Assembly: GCF_900129725.1 (NCBI RefSeq)
Contig: NZ_FQWQ01000002.1
Location: 868,001-932,000 of the forward strand
Length of the DNA stretch: 64,000 nt
Reading direction: 5' to 3'
Source: Chryseolinea serpens
GTDB taxonomy: Bacteria > Bacteroidota > Bacteroidia > Cytophagales > Cyclobacteriaceae
The notes below the pieces were generated by a model. It did no database searches. It was not told the origin of the DNA and saw only the letters and a list, made by a program, of their open reading frames with translations. The first letter of the stretch is position 1, and the number at the start of each line of letters is the position of its first letter. Made by a program: the position numbers and the translations under genes. Shown here piece by piece: positions 27,596 to 36,683 of this stretch.

Positions 27596-29170
27596 CTAGT
27601 AGTTGGGATTTTGCTTGATCTCGCCGGCGGTTCCCTTGGTGCGGTCGATTTCGCTTTGCGGGAACGGATAGACGTTAAACTTATCGTCCCAGTCGGTCGG
27701 GAAGATCGTGGGACCGAGGCCCCAGCGCACGAGGTCATACCAGCGATGTCCTTCGAAGCAAAGCTCCACACGTTTCTCGTGTTGCAGGTCTGCCAGGGTT
27801 GCCACACCAGGCAGGGGTCCAAGGCCCGCGCGATCGCGGATGTCGTTGATCTGGGTGGTAGCTTCCGGGGCACGACCTTGAGCCAGCAAGGCTTCCGCGT
27901 AGAGCAGCTTCAATTCGGAGAAGCGGAACGTGCGCTCGTTGTTGAAGTTACCCTGGTTGTTGCCTGAGAAATCGCCGCCCACGGAGTTGCGTTGGCCGGC
28001 ATATTTCTTCACCACATAACCGGTTTCCGACCACAGCGGATCGTAGGGCAGCGATTCTACGCCGCTGTTCCAGATGTAGTAGGTGTCGCCAGCCTGGTAG
28101 ATGAATGCATTGAGTCGCGCATCGTTGGCTTCAAATTGGTCCACCAGGTCTTGCGTGGGCACCCACCATCCGTTCTTTCCGCCGGGAGCGGTTTCCGTGG
28201 CTTCGAAGTTGCTGGCATCCCAATACATGGAGCGTCCGGTTCCTTGCGATGCCTTGAAGCTTTCGGAGTGCGTGTCGTCAAACACCCACACGTTGTCGTC
28301 GGAGTGGGGTCCGCCAAACTGGACTTCAAAGATCGATTCCTTGTTGTTCTCGTTGTCGAACGCAAAAACATCCTCCAGGTCTTTCGCAGGATTGTCGGTG
28401 TCGATCAATCCATACTTGCCGGCATGGCCTACGCCGTTGTTGATCACATCTTCAAAAGCGGTGATGGCGGCGGGCATGTCGCCTTTCCAGATGTTCACTT
28501 TGCCGATGTAGGCCATCGCCGCCCATTTGGTGGCACGGCCGGTGTTTTCATCGCCCCATACTTCGGGAAGGTTGGCAAACGCATCGTTGAAATCGCCGAG
28601 GATCTGTGCAAACAGTTGGTCCTTGGTGGCGTTGGGTACCGAAAGTTGTGTGAGGTCCTTGAACGTTTTGGTCACAATCGGCGGTGTGCCGAAAAGTTTC
28701 AACGCTTCAAAGTGAAAGAAGGCCCGCAGGAATTTTGCTTCGCTGGTATAGAGCTTCTTCTCATCGGCGGTCAGCTCGTTCTCCATATCGATGTGTTCCA
28801 GCACCGTGTTGGTGCGATAGATGCCTTCGTACAACTGCGTGTAGATCGCGGCGAAGGGTTTGTCGCTGGCGCGGATGTTGAGGTGATCGGCATCCTTGGA
28901 AATGTTGTCGGCACCGGGTTGGGCCGACACGTCGTCGGTCACCACGTCGGTGATCTTCCAGAATTCGCCCGACTCACCGAGGGTTTCCGTACTCGTTCCC
29001 CAGAAGTCCTGGATCGAAGAGTAGGCAGCAAACATGGCGCCATCAAACTCGGCCGCCGTCTTGTAGTAGGCATCGGCCGTCAATTTGTCGAGGGGCTTCA
29101 AGTCCAGATTGTTACAGGAGTTACAAATCAGGAAAGCGGCCACCAGGTATAGTATTTTAATTGGTTTCAT
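27596..29170 (-). CDS. SusD/RagB-family nutrient-binding outer-membrane lipoprotein
   Basis: A 524-residue lipoprotein (Cys19 in CNSC) that would cap the SusC transporter and bind glycan or peptide at the surface. The SusD N-terminal pattern LDLKPLDKLTADAYYKTAAEFDGAMFAAYSSI, the helical TPR-like body (RTNTVLEHIDM, AKFLRAFFHFEALKLFG), and the C-terminal RAGL and HEKRVELCFEGHRWYDLVRWG blocks are all present. Its length is typical. It is 18 bases downstream of susC in one operon. Confidence 0.95.
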   Translation of the reverse strand: MKPIKILYLVAAFLICNSCNNLDLKPLDKLTADAYYKTAAEFDGAMFAAYSSIQDFWGTSTETLGESGEFWKITDVVTDDVSAQPGADNISKDADHLNIRASDKPFAAIYTQLYEGIYRTNTVLEHIDMENELTADEKKLYTSEAKFLRAFFHFEALKLFGTPPIVTKTFKDLTQLSVPNATKDQLFAQILGDFNDAFANLPEVWGDENTGRATKWAAMAYIGKVNIWKGDMPAAITAFEDVINNGVGHAGKYGLIDTDNPAKDLEDVFAFDNENNKESIFEVQFGGPHSDDNVWVFDDTHSESFKASQGTGRSMYWDASNFEATETAPGGKNGWWVPTQDLVDQFEANDARLNAFIYQAGDTYYIWNSGVESLPYDPLWSETGYVVKKYAGQRNSVGGDFSGNNQGNFNNERTFRFSELKLLYAEALLAQGRAPEATTQINDIRDRAGLGPLPGVATLADLQHEKRVELCFEGHRWYDLVRWGLGPTIFPTDWDDKFNVYPFPQSEIDRTKGTAGEIKQNPNY

Positions 29171-29188
29171 AATTTTTTCATTACGAGG

Positions 29189-32100
29189 TTAGAACGATAC
29201 CTGCCATCCGAATTGTATGATGCGAGGTTGGGGTGAGCTACCACCGTCTTGTCCGGTAGCCAACGGTGTTTCACCTTTCTGGAAGCTTTGACCACGGGTC
29301 ACTTCAGGATCGAAGCCCGAGTACTTCGTGAAAGTATACAAGTTCTGCGCGGCAACGTAGACGCGGAAACGCGTGATCAAACCGCCCGTCCAGTTCTTCA
29401 GTTGCGTGGACGGAATGGCATAGCCGAGCTGGATGTTGCGGATGCGCATAAAGCTTCCGCTTTCGATCCAACGATCGGAGTACCGGTTGTTCTGGTTGTC
29501 GTCGTCGATGGTCAGGCGTGGCATGGAGTTGCTGGTGCCTTCTCCCGTCCAGTGACCCAACGTCGATGCGTAGAAGTTGGTGGCACTGCGCAAATCTTCG
29601 CCCTGGGATCTTGCCTGGTTGTATACTTTTTGTCCGGATACGCCGGCCAGCAACAACGAGAAGTCGAAGTTGTGGAAGCGCGCCGAGGCGTTGATACCGT
29701 AATAGAATTTCGGTATGTAGCTACCCAGGTTGGTGCGGTCGTTGGCGTCGATCTGGCCGTCGCCATTCACGTCCTTAAAGCGGATGTCGCCAGGTTTCCG
29801 GCCCGAGGAAATTCTGTCGGGAACCGCTGCATCGATCTCGGCCTGGTTTTGGAAAATGCCGTCGGTCTTGTAGCCGTAGAAGCTACCGATGGGGTCGCCC
29901 ACTTTGGTGCGGTGCGTGGAAGCTCCACCCACACCGCTGATGATCTCGGGGATGGTTCCCAGGTCGAGCACTTCGTTGTGCACCGTCGTGATGTTACCAC
30001 CCACGCTATACTTCACCTGACCGACCTGACCGTTGTAGGTCAATGCCATTTCGATGCCTCGGTTCACCATCTTGCCGATGTTGTTGTCGGTGGGGAGGAA
30101 GAAACCGGAGGTATACGGCAGCGGGAATCCCAGCAAGATGCCGTTGGATGTTTTATTGTAGTAGTCGAACGTGAAGTCTATTTTACCACTCAGCAAGGCG
30201 ATGTCGGTACCAATATCGAATTGTGTACCGGTTTCCCATTTCACATCGGGGTTGGCGAGGTTGATCGGGGCCGGGCCGCGCACGACGGTCTGATTTCCTG
30301 TTCCCACTACATAAAAGATCGTGGGTTGCAGGGTGGTGAGATAGGGGAAGTTGGTTCCGGTGAATTGGTTACCGGATTGTCCCCAACCGGCACGGATCTT
30401 CACATCATCGAATATGCCGCCTTTCGGGAAGAAGTTTTCCTGGCTGATGCGCCATCCTGCCGAGAACGAAGGGAAGGCTTGTGAACGCTTGTTTTCTGCA
30501 AAACGGGAAGAGAAATCTTTCCGGATGTTGAAAGTGAACAAGTATTTATCAGCGTAGGCATAGTTGATCCGTCCCAGATAGCCGCGCAACGCCCAATGGT
30601 CTGCTTCGTTGGCACCCGCCACCTGCACGCCGGTCGATGCAAACTTGATCGCCGTGTTAAAGAGGTCGTTGCCTTGCAAACGCAATTTGTCATAACGGAA
30701 GTTGGTCTCTTCATGACCCACCAGCACGGTGAGATCGTGTTTACCAAAATTCTTTATATACGTCAGCGTGTTGTTGAAGTTGGTGGTCATTTCGATGGGC
30801 CGCTCCTGCACGAGCAGCGATGACTTGGGCAAGCCGTTGAAGCCCACATCGCCCTGGAAGAAGTTACCATCGCCCACGTTATAGTCCACACCACCGCTGA
30901 TGCGGTATTTCAGTCCTTTGATGATCTCGAGTTCACCGTATACGTTGGCCAGCACCTTGCGGCTCAACACCGTGGTGTAGCTGTAGTTGGGATCGGTGCG
31001 CATCACGTAGTTGTTGCTGTTCCCTGCCGAGCCGCGATTCTCCACCGTTTCGGCATTGTAGCCGCCGGGTCCGTTGGGATCGTATACTTTAAAGAACGGT
31101 TGGTTCAGGGCCGAGTTGAAGGCTGCATAGATCGCGTCTTCGGATTGGATCATGCGATCAACCGAACTCAACAATAAGGACTCCCCTATTTTAATACGGT
31201 CGCCCACCTTCACATCGGTGTTGGCTTTAATAGAGTAGCGTTTGAAGCCCTGGCCCAATTCAAGACCTTGTTGGTTCATGTAGCCCACGCCCACAAAATA
31301 GTTGGCGTTGGGTGTGCCGCCGCTCACGCCGATGTTGTGGCTCTGCACCTTCGAGGTGCGAAACACCTGGTCTTGCCAGTTCACATCGGGCTGTCCTTTG
31401 AATTTGCTAAAGTCGCGATTGACGGGGTCCAGCTGCGCTTGCATGTCGATGTACTGATTCGTGTTGAGCACATCGAGTTTTTTCCAAGGTGTGCCCGCAC
31501 CGGTATAACCATCATACGTTAATGTGGCCTTGCCGTCTTTACCGCGTTTTGTAGTAACGATGATCACACCGTTGGCAGCGCGCGCACCGTAGATGGCGGC
31601 GGCGGATGCATCCTTCAACACGTCGATGGACTCAATGTCGGCGGGGTTGATCCCGGCCAGCGGGTTGGATTCGGTTGTGGAGGATGTGTTTACGGTGATG
31701 TTAGACGTTTGCACGATGGGTACGCCGTCGATCACCCAAAGGGGTGAGTTCACACCGGCTGTGCCGACGCCGCGGATGCGCACATCGATCGGGGCACCCG
31801 GGTCACCGCTGCGGTTGGTGATTTGCACCCCCGCTACACGTCCAGCCAAAAGCTGGTCGGGGCTGGTGATGGGTTTCGATCCAATGTCAATGTCGGACGC
31901 GCGTAACGATCCCACCGCACCGGTGAGGTCAACTTTGCGTTGGGTTCCATAACCAACCACAACCACTTCTTCCAGCGCTTTTGTGTCCGAACCCAGGGCG
32001 GGATTGATAACGGTTTGCGTTCCGACCGGCATTTCAAGAGTTTGAAAGCCGATGAAGCTGAAGACGAGCACGGCATCATTGCCGGGTACTGCAAGCGAAT

Positions 32101-32287
32101 ACTTTCCGTCGGCATCAGCAGTCGTGCCGACAGAGCTTCCCTTGATCACAATGTTTACGCCGGGTAGAGCATCTCCCGTGTCAGCATCGGTAACTTTTCC
32201 AGTGATGGTTTTTTCCTGTGCATACACACCGGTAGCCACCACCATAAAAAATAGCCAAAGCCATTTTTGAGGGGTAAAATGTTTCAT
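29189..32287 (-). CDS. SusC/RagA-family TonB-linked outer-membrane transporter
   Basis: A 1032-residue TonB-dependent transporter. Order: signal peptide (to about residue 23, VATGVYAQ), carboxypeptidase-regulatory-like domain (about 26-100, ITGKVTDADTGDALPGVNI), plug domain (about 105-235) with EEVVVVGYGTQRK and the SusC hallmark DVLKDASAAAIYGARAANGV, and a 22-strand barrel ending in an aromatic residue (FGWQVSF). It imports a ligand captured by the SusD partner. An operator-like 17-mer lies 116 bases upstream, shared with the divergent DUF5009 gene, suggesting control by the LacI-family regulator at 40060. Confidence 0.97.
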   Translation of the reverse strand: MKHFTPQKWLWLFFMVVATGVYAQEKTITGKVTDADTGDALPGVNIVIKGSSVGTTADADGKYSLAVPGNDAVLVFSFIGFQTLEMPVGTQTVINPALGSDTKALEEVVVVGYGTQRKVDLTGAVGSLRASDIDIGSKPITSPDQLLAGRVAGVQITNRSGDPGAPIDVRIRGVGTAGVNSPLWVIDGVPIVQTSNITVNTSSTTESNPLAGINPADIESIDVLKDASAAAIYGARAANGVIIVTTKRGKDGKATLTYDGYTGAGTPWKKLDVLNTNQYIDMQAQLDPVNRDFSKFKGQPDVNWQDQVFRTSKVQSHNIGVSGGTPNANYFVGVGYMNQQGLELGQGFKRYSIKANTDVKVGDRIKIGESLLLSSVDRMIQSEDAIYAAFNSALNQPFFKVYDPNGPGGYNAETVENRGSAGNSNNYVMRTDPNYSYTTVLSRKVLANVYGELEIIKGLKYRISGGVDYNVGDGNFFQGDVGFNGLPKSSLLVQERPIEMTTNFNNTLTYIKNFGKHDLTVLVGHEETNFRYDKLRLQGNDLFNTAIKFASTGVQVAGANEADHWALRGYLGRINYAYADKYLFTFNIRKDFSSRFAENKRSQAFPSFSAGWRISQENFFPKGGIFDDVKIRAGWGQSGNQFTGTNFPYLTTLQPTIFYVVGTGNQTVVRGPAPINLANPDVKWETGTQFDIGTDIALLSGKIDFTFDYYNKTSNGILLGFPLPYTSGFFLPTDNNIGKMVNRGIEMALTYNGQVGQVKYSVGGNITTVHNEVLDLGTIPEIISGVGGASTHRTKVGDPIGSFYGYKTDGIFQNQAEIDAAVPDRISSGRKPGDIRFKDVNGDGQIDANDRTNLGSYIPKFYYGINASARFHNFDFSLLLAGVSGQKVYNQARSQGEDLRSATNFYASTLGHWTGEGTSNSMPRLTIDDDNQNNRYSDRWIESGSFMRIRNIQLGYAIPSTQLKNWTGGLITRFRVYVAAQNLYTFTKYSGFDPEVTRGQSFQKGETPLATGQDGGSSPQPRIIQFGWQVSF

Positions 32288-32402
32288 TAAAATGAGGGTT
32301 AGAGTGATTCAAAATGAGGAACTTTTATTTTCGATCAATTGAAGTTAGGTAAAGATCAGCGCGAACATCGAAATCAATCGATCTATTTATCCACAAAATG
32401 CA

Positions 32403-32419
32403 GTGCAAACGTTTCGCCA
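32403..32419. promoter_or_regulatory. Putative LacI-family operator in the susC/DUF5009 divergent promoter region
   Basis: GTGCAAACGTTTCGCCA, with the 8-bp palindromic core AAACGTTT and central CG typical of LacI/GalR operators. The same 17 bases recur at 39746-39762 before the GH109-like gene. The site is 116 bases from the susC start and 64 bases from the DUF5009 start, so it could act on either promoter. Binding by the regulator at 40060-41076 is inferred. Confidence 0.7.
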
Positions 32420-32483
32420 ACAGGCGCAGGATTTGTTGAAGCTTATACTTCTGCTTACCATCGTACTCTAAACATCCCGTAAA

Positions 32484-33587
32484 ATGACCTTGCCCCAGAC
32501 ACCTTCCCGCTTGCTTTCGCTCGACTTCATGCGCGGTTTGATCATGATTTTCCTTATGGGGGAAAGCATCGGCCTCTATGAACATTTGTTCGAAGCCACC
32601 GAGGGCACCGTACTGTCGCACGTGTTCATACAATTCTTCCACCACCCCTGGAACGGCCTGCGCTTCTGGGACCTCATACAACCCGGTTTCATGTTCATGG
32701 CCGGCACAGCATTGGCCTATTCGCTGCACCGTCAGCAGCAACAAGGCATGGCGTGGAGCGAATCGTTCAAAAAAGCATTGAAACGGTCAGCATGGCTTTT
32801 CTTTTGGGGTGTCCTGGACTATGCTGTACGCAGAGACGGATTGGCGTTTGAGCTTTGGGATGTGCTCACGCAACTGTCGTTCACTACACTAGTGGCGTTT
32901 TTAATTTTTAGATGGTCGATGTCGGCACAACTGGTGTTCAGTTTCGGATTGTTGTTGCTCACGGAGATCCTCTATCGCTATACCCACGTGCCCAATTTCG
33001 ACCAACCGTTCACTGACCAACACAACTTCGGCAACTATGTCGACCTCTTGCTGATGAACAAAATAAACGATGGCGGCTGGGTAGCCATCAACTGCTTGCC
33101 CACAGCTGCCCACACCATCTGGGGCGCCATCGCAGGAAAATTATTGCTTTCGGAAAAAACGAATGAACAAAAATTGAAGTGGCTTGTTACCGCAGGCGCT
33201 GTTGCGCTCGTGCTGGGATTTGCCATGGACTTCACCATCACCCCCATCATCAAGCGCATCGCCACCAGTTCTTTCGTGCTCGCCTCCGGCGGCTGGTGCC
33301 TGCTAGCGCTGGCGTTGTTCTATTGGTGGATCGACATCAAAGGCCATCGCAACCACTTACAGTTCTTCACCATCGTGGGCATGAACTCCCTCTTCATCTA
33401 CCTCTTCATGGAAATCGTCGCCAGCCGCTGGTTCAACGGCTACATCGGCGCCATCACCAACGGACTCCTGGGCTTTGTGAACACGCCAGCGCTGCTGATG
33501 GGATTCATCACGTCGGCGGTGTTGTTTGCTTTGGATTGGGGGTTGTGTTACTTTTTGTATAGGAAGAAGATATTTTTTAAGGTGTAG
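32484..33587 (+). CDS. DUF5009 membrane protein related to HGSNAT/NagX
   Basis: A 367-residue multi-pass protein (roughly ten hydrophobic helices) of the acyltransferase group that includes human heparan-alpha-glucosaminide N-acetyltransferase and bacterial NagX. Typical signs are LLSLDFMRGLIMIFLM at the N-terminus, WDLIQPGFMFMAGTALAYS, and FFTIVGMNSLFIYLF near the end. In human HGSNAT a histidine carries the acetyl group; I cannot place it here with certainty (HHPWNGLRFWDLI near residues 53-65 is a candidate). It is divergent from susC with the operator-like site between them, so a role in amino-sugar metabolism fits. Confidence 0.8.
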   Translation: MTLPQTPSRLLSLDFMRGLIMIFLMGESIGLYEHLFEATEGTVLSHVFIQFFHHPWNGLRFWDLIQPGFMFMAGTALAYSLHRQQQQGMAWSESFKKALKRSAWLFFWGVLDYAVRRDGLAFELWDVLTQLSFTTLVAFLIFRWSMSAQLVFSFGLLLLTEILYRYTHVPNFDQPFTDQHNFGNYVDLLLMNKINDGGWVAINCLPTAAHTIWGAIAGKLLLSEKTNEQKLKWLVTAGAVALVLGFAMDFTITPIIKRIATSSFVLASGGWCLLALALFYWWIDIKGHRNHLQFFTIVGMNSLFIYLFMEIVASRWFNGYIGAITNGLLGFVNTPALLMGFITSAVLFALDWGLCYFLYRKKIFFKV

Positions 33588-33739
33588 GCTGATAAGCTTT
33601 CAAAACAGAAACACAAGGATCACGTTCGAACTCCATATTTTAACATCTTTTTGTAACTTTTAGACGTCATAGGTTTCTGGTTTGTCCATCTGGAGCATTA
33701 CTCTCCCGGTTTATTGTAACGCCAATAAAAGCGCAACCT

Positions 33740-34186
33740 ATGAACAGCTATCGTCAAATTATCTATCACATTGTTTTTCTTACAAAAAACCGAACGCCCG
33801 GCATTGAGGACCGTTATTGCCATGATCTGTATCGCTATATCGGTGGGGTCATAAAAAAAAGAAACTCGATCTACTATGAAATCAACGGAGTTGCCGATCA
33901 CATTCACATCCTCTCCGACTTACATCCCAGCATCGCCCTCGCTGATCTCATAAAAGAAATAAAAGTCGCCAGCAGCAGTTGGCTGAAACAAAGTGGCAAG
34001 TTCCCGCACTTCGATGGATGGCAAGAAGGCTACGCGGCCTTCACCTACTCCATCAAAGAAAAGCCCAACCTGGTTCGCTACGTCCAAAATCAAAAAATCC
34101 ATCACCATACCGAAACCCTGGAAGCAGAATACAAACGACTATTAAAGGAGCATGAAATAAAATATGACGAACGATATCTGCTCTGA
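33740..34186 (+). CDS. IS200/REP-type Y1 transposase (RAYT-like)
   Basis: A 148-residue HUH single-strand transposase of the TnpA_REP/IS200 group. It has the opening YRQIIYHIVFLTKNR, the HUH pair in DHIHILSDL, the probable catalytic Tyr in LVRYVQNQ, and the C-terminal HEIKYDERYLL common in Bacteroidota homologues. It is intact. No tnpB or clear insertion-sequence ends flank it. Instead, composite palindromic elements begin 76 bases downstream, which fits a REP-associated, possibly domesticated, transposase. Confidence 0.88.
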   Translation: MNSYRQIIYHIVFLTKNRTPGIEDRYCHDLYRYIGGVIKKRNSIYYEINGVADHIHILSDLHPSIALADLIKEIKVASSSWLKQSGKFPHFDGWQEGYAAFTYSIKEKPNLVRYVQNQKIHHHTETLEAEYKRLLKEHEIKYDERYLL

Positions 34187-34261
34187 ACTCCACAGCACAA
34201 CGAAACACCTGGGCATAACGTCTTCCTTACCCGAACATTAATAGACAAATCAACTGCACCT

Positions 34262-34346
34262 AAGCCCGTAGGGCTTCCCCATCATAACGCCCGGTGCAAC
34301 CGGGCGAGCGGAACCCTCCGGAGTACAACCCTGTAAGGGTTACCCC
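34262..34346 (+). repeat. Three-hairpin composite palindromic element, copy A
   Basis: Hairpin 1 is AAGCCC-GTA-GGGCTT (34262-34276). The conserved CCCCATCATAA follows, then hairpin 2 CGCCCGGT-GCA-ACCGGGCG (34288-34306, 8-bp arms, 3-base loop), a 20-base spacer, hairpin 3 AACCCT-GTA-AGGGTT (34327-34341) and a trailing ACCCC. Copies B, C and D share the layout, with hairpin arms changed in pairs. Confidence 0.9.
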
Positions 34347-34518
34347 ATTTGGAATCCTCTCCCATCGATCGACTCGCATTATGTTGCGCGCAACCATTCG
34401 GAGTGAAATTGCCGTCACTATCCATCATGCCGAATCTCCAAAAATTAACTCTCTTACCCAGATATCTTTTGAGCATCTCTCACTAAAATAGAGACTAAGC
34501 TTGCGTATAAGATTCCCC

Positions 34519-34607
34519 CCTAAAGGGTAACCCCGCTGGGGTTGAATTGATTTCTGGTCCTGCCCCCAGCTTCGCTGGGGGTTATGATGGGGAAGCCCTA
34601 CGGGCTT
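34519..34607 (-). repeat. Three-hairpin composite palindromic element, copy B
   Basis: Inverted relative to copy A. On the plus strand: hairpin 3 AACCCC-GCT-GGGGTT (34529-34543), spacer, hairpin 2 CCCCCAGC-TTC-GCTGGGGG (34563-34581), the conserved block TTATGATGGGG, and hairpin 1 AAGCCC-TAC-GGGCTT (34593-34607). Hairpin 2 differs from copy A at most positions yet pairs perfectly. Confidence 0.9.
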
Positions 34608-34729
34608 GTTGAACTTTTCGCAATCTAAGGCTTCAGTTTAATTTTAACCTTTTCTTAAAAACTTATCCGCTCTGTTTACGGTTTGTTCTCATACCTTAAT
34701 GTTTCATTTTTTAACAAAACACTACCTCC

Positions 34730-35377
34730 ATGACCCTAAAAAAAATCGGCATCCTTGGCTCTGGCGAAGTGGCGCAGTCTCTTGGCGAGGGATTTTTAAA
34801 ACACGGCTTTCAGGTTACGCTGGGAACGCGCGACGCGAAAAAATTGGCGGATTTTAAGCGTGAGCATGCCGCTGTTCACGTGGGAAGTTTTGAAGACGCT
34901 GCCAAGTTTGGCGAGTTGATCGTGCTGGCCGTGAAGGGCACCGCCGCCGAAGCGTTGGTGAAATCTGTGGCGCAGGCGCTGAGCGGCAAAACTGTGTTGG
35001 ATACTACCAATCCCATTGCCGACGCTCCGCCTGTGAATGGCGTGTTGAAGTGCTTCACTACGTTGGATGAGTCCCTGATGGAGCGGTTGCAAAGACTTGC
35101 CCCTGCAGCAAATTTCGTGAAGGCATTCAACACCGTGGGCAATACGTTGATGGTGAATCCTGTGTTGCCGGGTGGCAAGCCTTCCATGTTCATTGCGGGG
35201 AATAGTGAGAAAGCAAAAAAGGAGGCCAAAGAAATCCTGGACTTGTTTGGTTGGGAGACGGTGGACATGGGTGCCATTGAAGGCTCGCGGGCAATTGAAC
35301 CGTTGTGTGTGCTGTGGTGCATTCCCGGGTTCTTGCGGAATGAGTGGTCGCATGCGTTCAAGCTGGTGAAGGCCTAA
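34730..35377 (+). CDS. NADP oxidoreductase, coenzyme F420-dependent-like (NPD family)
   Basis: A 215-residue Rossmann-fold protein with the dinucleotide motif GILGSGEVAQSLGEGF (residues 7-22), TLGTRD after strand 2 (the Arg suggests NADP), VLDTTNPI and the FVKAFNTVGN segment. It resembles F420:NADP oxidoreductases and the related single-domain reductases common in bacteria that lack F420. The substrate is unknown. It has its own upstream region and faces the hypothetical gene at 35406 convergently. Confidence 0.82.
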   Translation: MTLKKIGILGSGEVAQSLGEGFLKHGFQVTLGTRDAKKLADFKREHAAVHVGSFEDAAKFGELIVLAVKGTAAEALVKSVAQALSGKTVLDTTNPIADAPPVNGVLKCFTTLDESLMERLQRLAPAANFVKAFNTVGNTLMVNPVLPGGKPSMFIAGNSEKAKKEAKEILDLFGWETVDMGAIEGSRAIEPLCVLWCIPGFLRNEWSHAFKLVKA

Positions 35378-35405
35378 AAAGGTCATATCGCGCGACGGGC
35401 ATCTC

Positions 35406-35957
35406 TCAAGGTAAATATTTATAGCAAATGACTTCATTTGAATCTTCGTGAACGACGACCCTTTCAATGACAGGGCTCTGGCCTGGCGCGAAGTTTTGAA
35501 CACGTTCCCGTATGTAGGCCCCGGCGTCTTCGTAGTTTGCTTTTGAGATCGTGTTGGGTTCGCGGCGAGCGGGAATTCTCGCGCCGAAGTCGTAGTAATT
35601 TTTTATGGACTCAATGATGCGCGCTTTGTCGGCCTGGGATATTTCTATTTCAAACATTTGATAGGCTCCCCAAAAACCATCATCATCGGTTTTCACGATT
35701 TGGAAATCGTCGTACAGCATGATGTTTTGGTTGGCGAGGAACTTTTCGACATCGGATTTGGTGTAGAATTGGTCATGGAAAAAACCATACGCGATCAGCA
35801 AGATCAGACCTCCGAACAGGGTTGAGGAAAGGATGATCGCGGCTTTTTTGTTACCCCTTCTTTTCGGGATCCAATAACACAAAAAAATTAGACCGGCCAC
35901 GGCCAGGATGAACACGAAGGCAATGATTCCCCAAAACGCTACTAAATCCATGTCCAT
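35406..35957 (-). CDS. Hypothetical membrane-anchored protein behind the TIR gene
   Basis: A 183-residue protein with two N-terminal membrane helices (about residues 6-28 and 38-58, with the basic turn PKRRGNKK between) and a soluble C-terminal domain of about 120 residues, with no recognised motif. It begins three bases after the stop of the gene at 35961 and is probably co-transcribed with it and with the TIR gene further upstream. An alternative start lies two codons in. Confidence 0.65.
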   Translation of the reverse strand: MDMDLVAFWGIIAFVFILAVAGLIFLCYWIPKRRGNKKAAIILSSTLFGGLILLIAYGFFHDQFYTKSDVEKFLANQNIMLYDDFQIVKTDDDGFWGAYQMFEIEISQADKARIIESIKNYYDFGARIPARREPNTISKANYEDAGAYIRERVQNFAPGQSPVIERVVVHEDSNEVICYKYLP

Positions 35958-35960
35958 AGA

Positions 35961-36503
35961 TCACACTTTCTCTTCATGGGTTACATGGTCTTTCATCATG
36001 AAATGCAGATCGCGTTCAAGGTCATATTTTGTTGCGCGCATGCTCCGCTTCATACGGCGATAGGAGCCTCCGAACATGAAGACGGCATGAATCGATATAA
36101 CGAGCAATGCAATACCACGCGCGTCTTCGGCAATGTCTCCGAACAAAAAGAAGCTCAGAGCAGAAAGATAAACGACGGTCATAATAATGTAGGGCGGGAT
36201 CATCCATCCGCTAAAGCCATTCAACTCAACATCAATGATCAGTTTGTTCCCGGCCTGTTGGAGTGTTCCGCTGATCGATGGCGACGTTGTTTTATGGTCG
36301 TATTTTCGTTTCCGTCTTATTTTGAATTCATCGTTTTTCATCGTGCCCTTGTAGACCCTGTTGTTCGCGGAGAACTCTTCAAAAAAGTCGGGGCCTGGGT
36401 CGTCCAGGTTGGCGATCAGGATTTTTGCAAAATCGGATTTATTCATGGACAGCTCGATTTGAAAACTATCGAGCAGGCCGATTTTTCTAAGAAATTCGTT
36501 CAT
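35961..36503 (-). CDS. Hypothetical protein with two membrane helices behind the TIR gene
   Basis: A 180-residue protein. The N-terminal about 95 residues are soluble (FQIELSMNKSDFAKILIANL, later GTLQQAGNKLIIDVEL) and are followed by two hydrophobic helices (about 99-115 and 125-145) and a basic tail. The ATG at 36503 is chosen because the upstream extension holds low-quality sequence. No family is recognised. It lies 168 bases downstream of the TIR gene, same strand, and abuts the next small membrane gene. Confidence 0.65.
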   Translation of the reverse strand: MNEFLRKIGLLDSFQIELSMNKSDFAKILIANLDDPGPDFFEEFSANNRVYKGTMKNDEFKIRRKRKYDHKTTSPSISGTLQQAGNKLIIDVELNGFSGWMIPPYIIMTVVYLSALSFFLFGDIAEDARGIALLVISIHAVFMFGGSYRRMKRSMRATKYDLERDLHFMMKDHVTHEEKV

Positions 36504-36663
36504 GTTGAGATTGATGGAATGCCGCACAACGCTGTTAGGGCTCGCCCGCAAAATATAAACAATTATGAAAAAAAGGTATGGTGCGTCAAAAAAGTAAGAA
36601 AGGTAGGGCTGGGTTCTAGCGTCTTTGTTGTCGCTCGAAATCATGTTAAACCGAAAAGTCGCC

Positions 36664-36683
36664 ATCCTTCGCTAAAGCGTAGC
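36664..36683. repeat. Repeat copy overlapping the 3' end of the TIR gene
   Basis: CCTTCGCTAAAGCGTAGC at about 36666-36683 matches the start of the GCTAAAGC dispersed family. The TIR stop codon (TAG, 36672-36674 on the minus strand) and the last two or three codons lie inside it, so the repeat appears to have supplied or reshaped the end of that gene. Confidence 0.5.

Larger units (their letters stand above)
34187..34729. other. Intergenic region, 543 bases, filled by an inverted pair of hairpin elements
   Basis: Between the transposase and the NADP-reductase-like gene lie two composite palindromic elements in opposite orientation (34262-34346 and 34519-34607), separated by about 170 bases of unique sequence with no supported gene. 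The last 120 bases (34610-34729) are AT-rich and probably hold the promoter of the next gene. Confidence 0.7.

Noticed and set aside
33588-34260. Complete IS200 insertion sequence around the transposase
   Set aside because: No matching subterminal hairpins at both ends, no TTAC-like target and no tnpB; only the downstream composite elements are evident.
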